DNA of 64,000 nucleotides from Mobiluncus sp963511525 (lineage in GTDB: Bacteria; Actinomycetota; Actinomycetes; Actinomycetales; Actinomycetaceae), in the NCBI RefSeq assembly GCF_963511525.1, contig NZ_CAUPIY010000004.1, forward strand, positions 140,221 to 204,220, in the 5' to 3' direction. Made by a program: the position numbers and the translations under genes. The stretch's first letter is position 1. Each line of letters begins with the position of its first letter. This document shows positions 63,946 through 64,000 of this stretch, one piece after another. Below the pieces are notes generated by a model, which was not told where the DNA came from, searched no databases, and saw only the letters and a list, made by a program, of their open reading frames with translations.

Positions 63946-64000
63946 GAGCGTTTCCGTAACAGCGTGAGACCGGCATAAAAGCAATGTCCAGTGGACATTG
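63946..64000 (+). repeat. 55-bp direct repeat, copy 2 (continues to window edge)
   Basis: Identical to 63831-63885 over the visible 55 bases. The window ends at the palindrome, so more copies may follow. Confidence 0.85.

Noticed and set aside
63831..64000. CRISPR array
   Set aside because: The repeat is 55 bp with a 60-bp gap, only two copies are visible, and no cas gene is present.
1..64000. tRNA, rRNA or other standard RNA genes
   Set aside because: No cloverleaf-like sequence with the conserved T-arm was recognised by eye; a computational scan could still find one.

Overview
The window comes from a Gram-positive actinobacterium with moderately high GC, most likely an anaerobe or facultative anaerobe of the Actinomycetaceae (Mobiluncus-like). 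This is inferred from GTP-type PEP carboxykinase, a Lys-tailed topoisomerase I, a CmtR-type metal sensor, LAxTG sorting signals and a complete uptake-type [NiFe] hydrogenase. No rRNA, tRNA, integrase, transposase or CRISPR array was recognised.

Layout. 0-7.2 kb: the 3' end of an MFS transporter, an ArsR-family regulator, and a divergent nickel/peptide-type ABC importer. The importer's second permease and both ATPases are fused in one polypeptide. It is followed by a wrecked second copy of the MFS gene. 7.2-30.4 kb: mostly housekeeping genes: a CASTOR/POLLUX-type channel, bcp, an MFS exporter, topA, a CAP-domain secreted protein, a lipoprotein, pckG, purA, a PIN-PhoH ATPase, a prenyltransferase, a hemolysin-III protein, greA, an acyltransferase, xseBA, ispH and ychF. 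30.34-33.98 kb: a small decayed island with a heavy-metal P-type ATPase, cmtR and gene fragments. It is bracketed by two versions of the last eight codons of ychF. 34.0-48.4 kb: the hydrogenase region. hypDC, hypE and hypF are followed by hypAB-hyaABCD. Next comes a second module with hypA2, an orphan hydrogenase-large-subunit-like protein, hypC2 and two small membrane proteins. 48.5-50.3 kb: an Hsp20 under apparent CIRCE/HAIR control and an atypical uroporphyrinogen-decarboxylase-like protein. 50.4-60.5 kb: two giant modular surface proteins with LAxTG anchors. 61-64 kb: a divergent pair of zinc-ribbon proteins (DUF4428-like and SPFH) with symmetrical operator-like repeats, then a 55-bp direct repeat at the right edge.

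How the parts fit. The ABC importer with a His-rich ArsR regulator may supply nickel. HypA/HypB insert nickel, HypCDEF build the Fe(CN)2CO group, HyaD cleaves HyaB, and HyaABC passes electrons from H2 to the membrane. The most unusual items are: (i) the hydrogenase cytochrome b carries an N-terminal domain resembling the nucleotide-binding domain of P-type ATPases; (ii) the orphan large-subunit homologue has lost a metal-binding Cys and the maturation His but keeps private HypA and HypC copies; (iii) the island duplicates the ychF 3' end with only synonymous differences; (iv) the paired zinc-ribbon/SPFH locus; (v) the twin LAxTG surface proteins. All identifications are by reading motifs; no database search was run.
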